64,000 nt of DNA, from contig CM042555.1 in NCBI GenBank assembly GCA_023630585.1, positions 12,376,001 through 12,440,000 of the forward strand, in the 5' to 3' direction. The notes under the pieces were generated by a model. That model searched no databases. It was not told where the DNA came from and worked only from the letters and a program-made list of their open reading frames with translations. The stretch's first letter is position 1. The number at the start of each line of letters is the position of its first letter. Below are positions 62,935-64,000 of this stretch, one piece after another. Source of the DNA: Cranoglanis bouderius. Lineage: Eukaryota > Chordata > Actinopteri > Siluriformes > Cranoglanididae. The position numbers and the translations under genes were made by a program.

Positions 62935-62980
62935 TGTTAGGTTCTCTCTTTCTTCCACTCTCTCTCTCCTGTTTGTTGAA
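62935..62980 (+). repeat. Truncated 3' LTR of copy 2
   Basis: TGTTAGGTTCTCTCTTTCTT follows the G-run; similarity to the 5' LTR fades by about 62980. Confidence 0.65.
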
Positions 62981-64000
62981 CTAGGGTCTGTTTTTATTGT
63001 AGCACCATTTTTAAAGTCAACTGTGGTTGCAGTGTAAATTAATTTCCCTCTTCCTGTGAAAATAGTGATGAAAGGTAGTGGACTTTCTTATCACTACCTA
63101 GAAGTCTGACTTGCAGGACTAGTATAAAGATAACAAGCACATTCAAATCTGCTATGGGGTCTAAGGCAACGCAGTCTCACAGAAAAAAACATTCACCTGC
63201 AACTTATTTGCAGCACCTTCTGTATTATTTTTGAATATTAACTTGTATAGAAGGTGCTGCAAATACGTTTCATGGGAATGTTTTTTTTTTCTGTGAGAAA
63301 AATGTGTGTTGGTCTAAGGAGTTAACAAGAGCATTAGCAGTGAGCACAGATAATAGGAAGGTCATAAGCATATTGGCACTAATCTGATGATGTAGTAAGC
63401 ATAACAGCACTGGCCATGGTGAATATGAAAATAACAAATAGATTAGTAGCTGTCAGAGTGTATTAGAAGGTAACAAGAATATTAGCATTGACCACAATGA
63501 GTAATGAGTTAACAAGAACAGTAGCACTGAATGCAGTGAGTAAGAAGGTAATTAGCAAGTTACTGCAATAAAATAAATATTCAGATGATTAGGAGAGCTG
63601 GTGTTTTTATATGTATGGGACCTCAGGTCAAACCACAATCAAAATCCTTAGCATGGGAGCACTACAATTAATGTAGCTAACACAAACTGAACAGTGAGTT
63701 TCATGGTGTTCAGCACTTCCTTTGTTTGATTACTTTCACACTTAAACCAAATTGCATGCAAATTCAAGACCACATTTTGATTAATTCTCTGTGTGGTTGA
63801 GTTAGTTCATACAGGAGTTTGAATGACAAAACAAAATGAACTGAATGCAAACAGACCACAATTTGAAATCATATCAGCACTGGCTACACTGACTAAAAAG
63901 ATAGTGCCTTTAGGTTCTGTCTTTCTTGTGTCTGTGTTCTGTATTATATATATTTTTTATGTTTCTTGCATAATATTTGGCTTTGTTACACCCTATTGTA
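62981..64000. other. Right-hand flank
   Basis: Contains the hairpin element at 63175. No gene recognised. Confidence 0.5.
63175..63298. mobile_element. Short inverted-repeat (hairpin) MITE
   Basis: TCTCACAGAAAAAAACATTC at the left and GAATGTTTTTTTTTTCTGTGAGA at the right are inverted partners. The inner arms TTTGCAGCACCTTCT and AGAAGGTGCTGCAAA also pair. The arms are about 45 bases and the loop about 23; no coding region. Confidence 0.75.

Larger units (their letters stand above)
59910..62980 (+). mobile_element. Gag-only LTR retroelement carrying a METAP1-like zinc finger (copy 2)
   Basis: The 5' LTR is complete (59910-60454). The internal region reads on the plus strand with the same order as copy 1: Gag-like part, METAP1-type finger, 26-residue repeats, 14-residue repeats, Ser-rich tail. 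A G-run at 62914-62925 acts as the likely polypurine tract before a 3' LTR starting at 62935. That LTR matches the 5' LTR for only about 40 bases and then departs, so the 3' end is truncated or rearranged. No pol sequence is visible. The LTRs are recognisably related to those of copy 1 but clearly diverged. Confidence 0.87.

Overview
The window reads as teleost fish DNA. Introns are large and AT-rich. Tc1/mariner copies of several families dominate, with tRNA- and 5S-rRNA-derived SINEs, a non-LTR retrotransposon, a DIRS-like remnant and many microsatellites. The mixture would fit a catfish-like (siluriform) genome, but that is inference; no species marker is visible. I found no rRNA or tRNA gene and no CRISPR array.

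Only three host genes are supported. (1) Bases 3-731 (+) hold the last three exons of a leucine-rich-repeat gene. (2) Bases 4002-17634 (+) hold a complete seven-exon carbonic anhydrase VII gene (ca7). All phases fit, it encodes 263 residues, and all zinc ligands are present. (3) Bases 52630-55260 (-) hold the last three exons of a cadherin with one membrane helix and a very short tail. These fit a 7D-cadherin, probably cdh16, whose mammalian orthologue lies close to CA7. About 35 kb of repeat-rich DNA separates ca7 from the cadherin exons.

Repeats by region: 1.5-3.4 kb, Tc1 fragment and SINE. ca7 intron 5 (8-10.6 kb) is almost entirely a (TA)n tract plus three stacked TA-targeting elements. 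ca7 intron 6 has a second Tc1 copy, a SINE tail and a rearranged third-family Tc1. 19.8-25.1 kb, retroposon tails and degenerate Tc1 elements. 27.2-28.7 and 47.8-49.4 kb, two copies of one DD34E Tc1 family. 32.9-34.2 kb, another Tc1. 40.9-41.6 kb, DIRS-like remnant. 46.1-49.6 kb, a LINE broken by a 5S-derived SINE and by a Tc1. 57.9-58.4 kb, GATA/GACA satellites.

The most unusual content is a pair of related LTR retroelements, at 41869-45669 (-) and 59910 to about 62980 (+). Each has LTRs, a Ty3-type Gag-like region and long tandem-repeat protein segments, and neither has any visible pol. Where a Gag CCHC knuckle would be expected, both encode a zinc finger matching the N-terminal C6H2 finger of methionine aminopeptidase 1 (METAP1) in spacing and in many residues. 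This looks like a gag-only LTR element that captured a host domain. Both copies carry breaks. The first has a perfect 5-bp target duplication (ACAAG).
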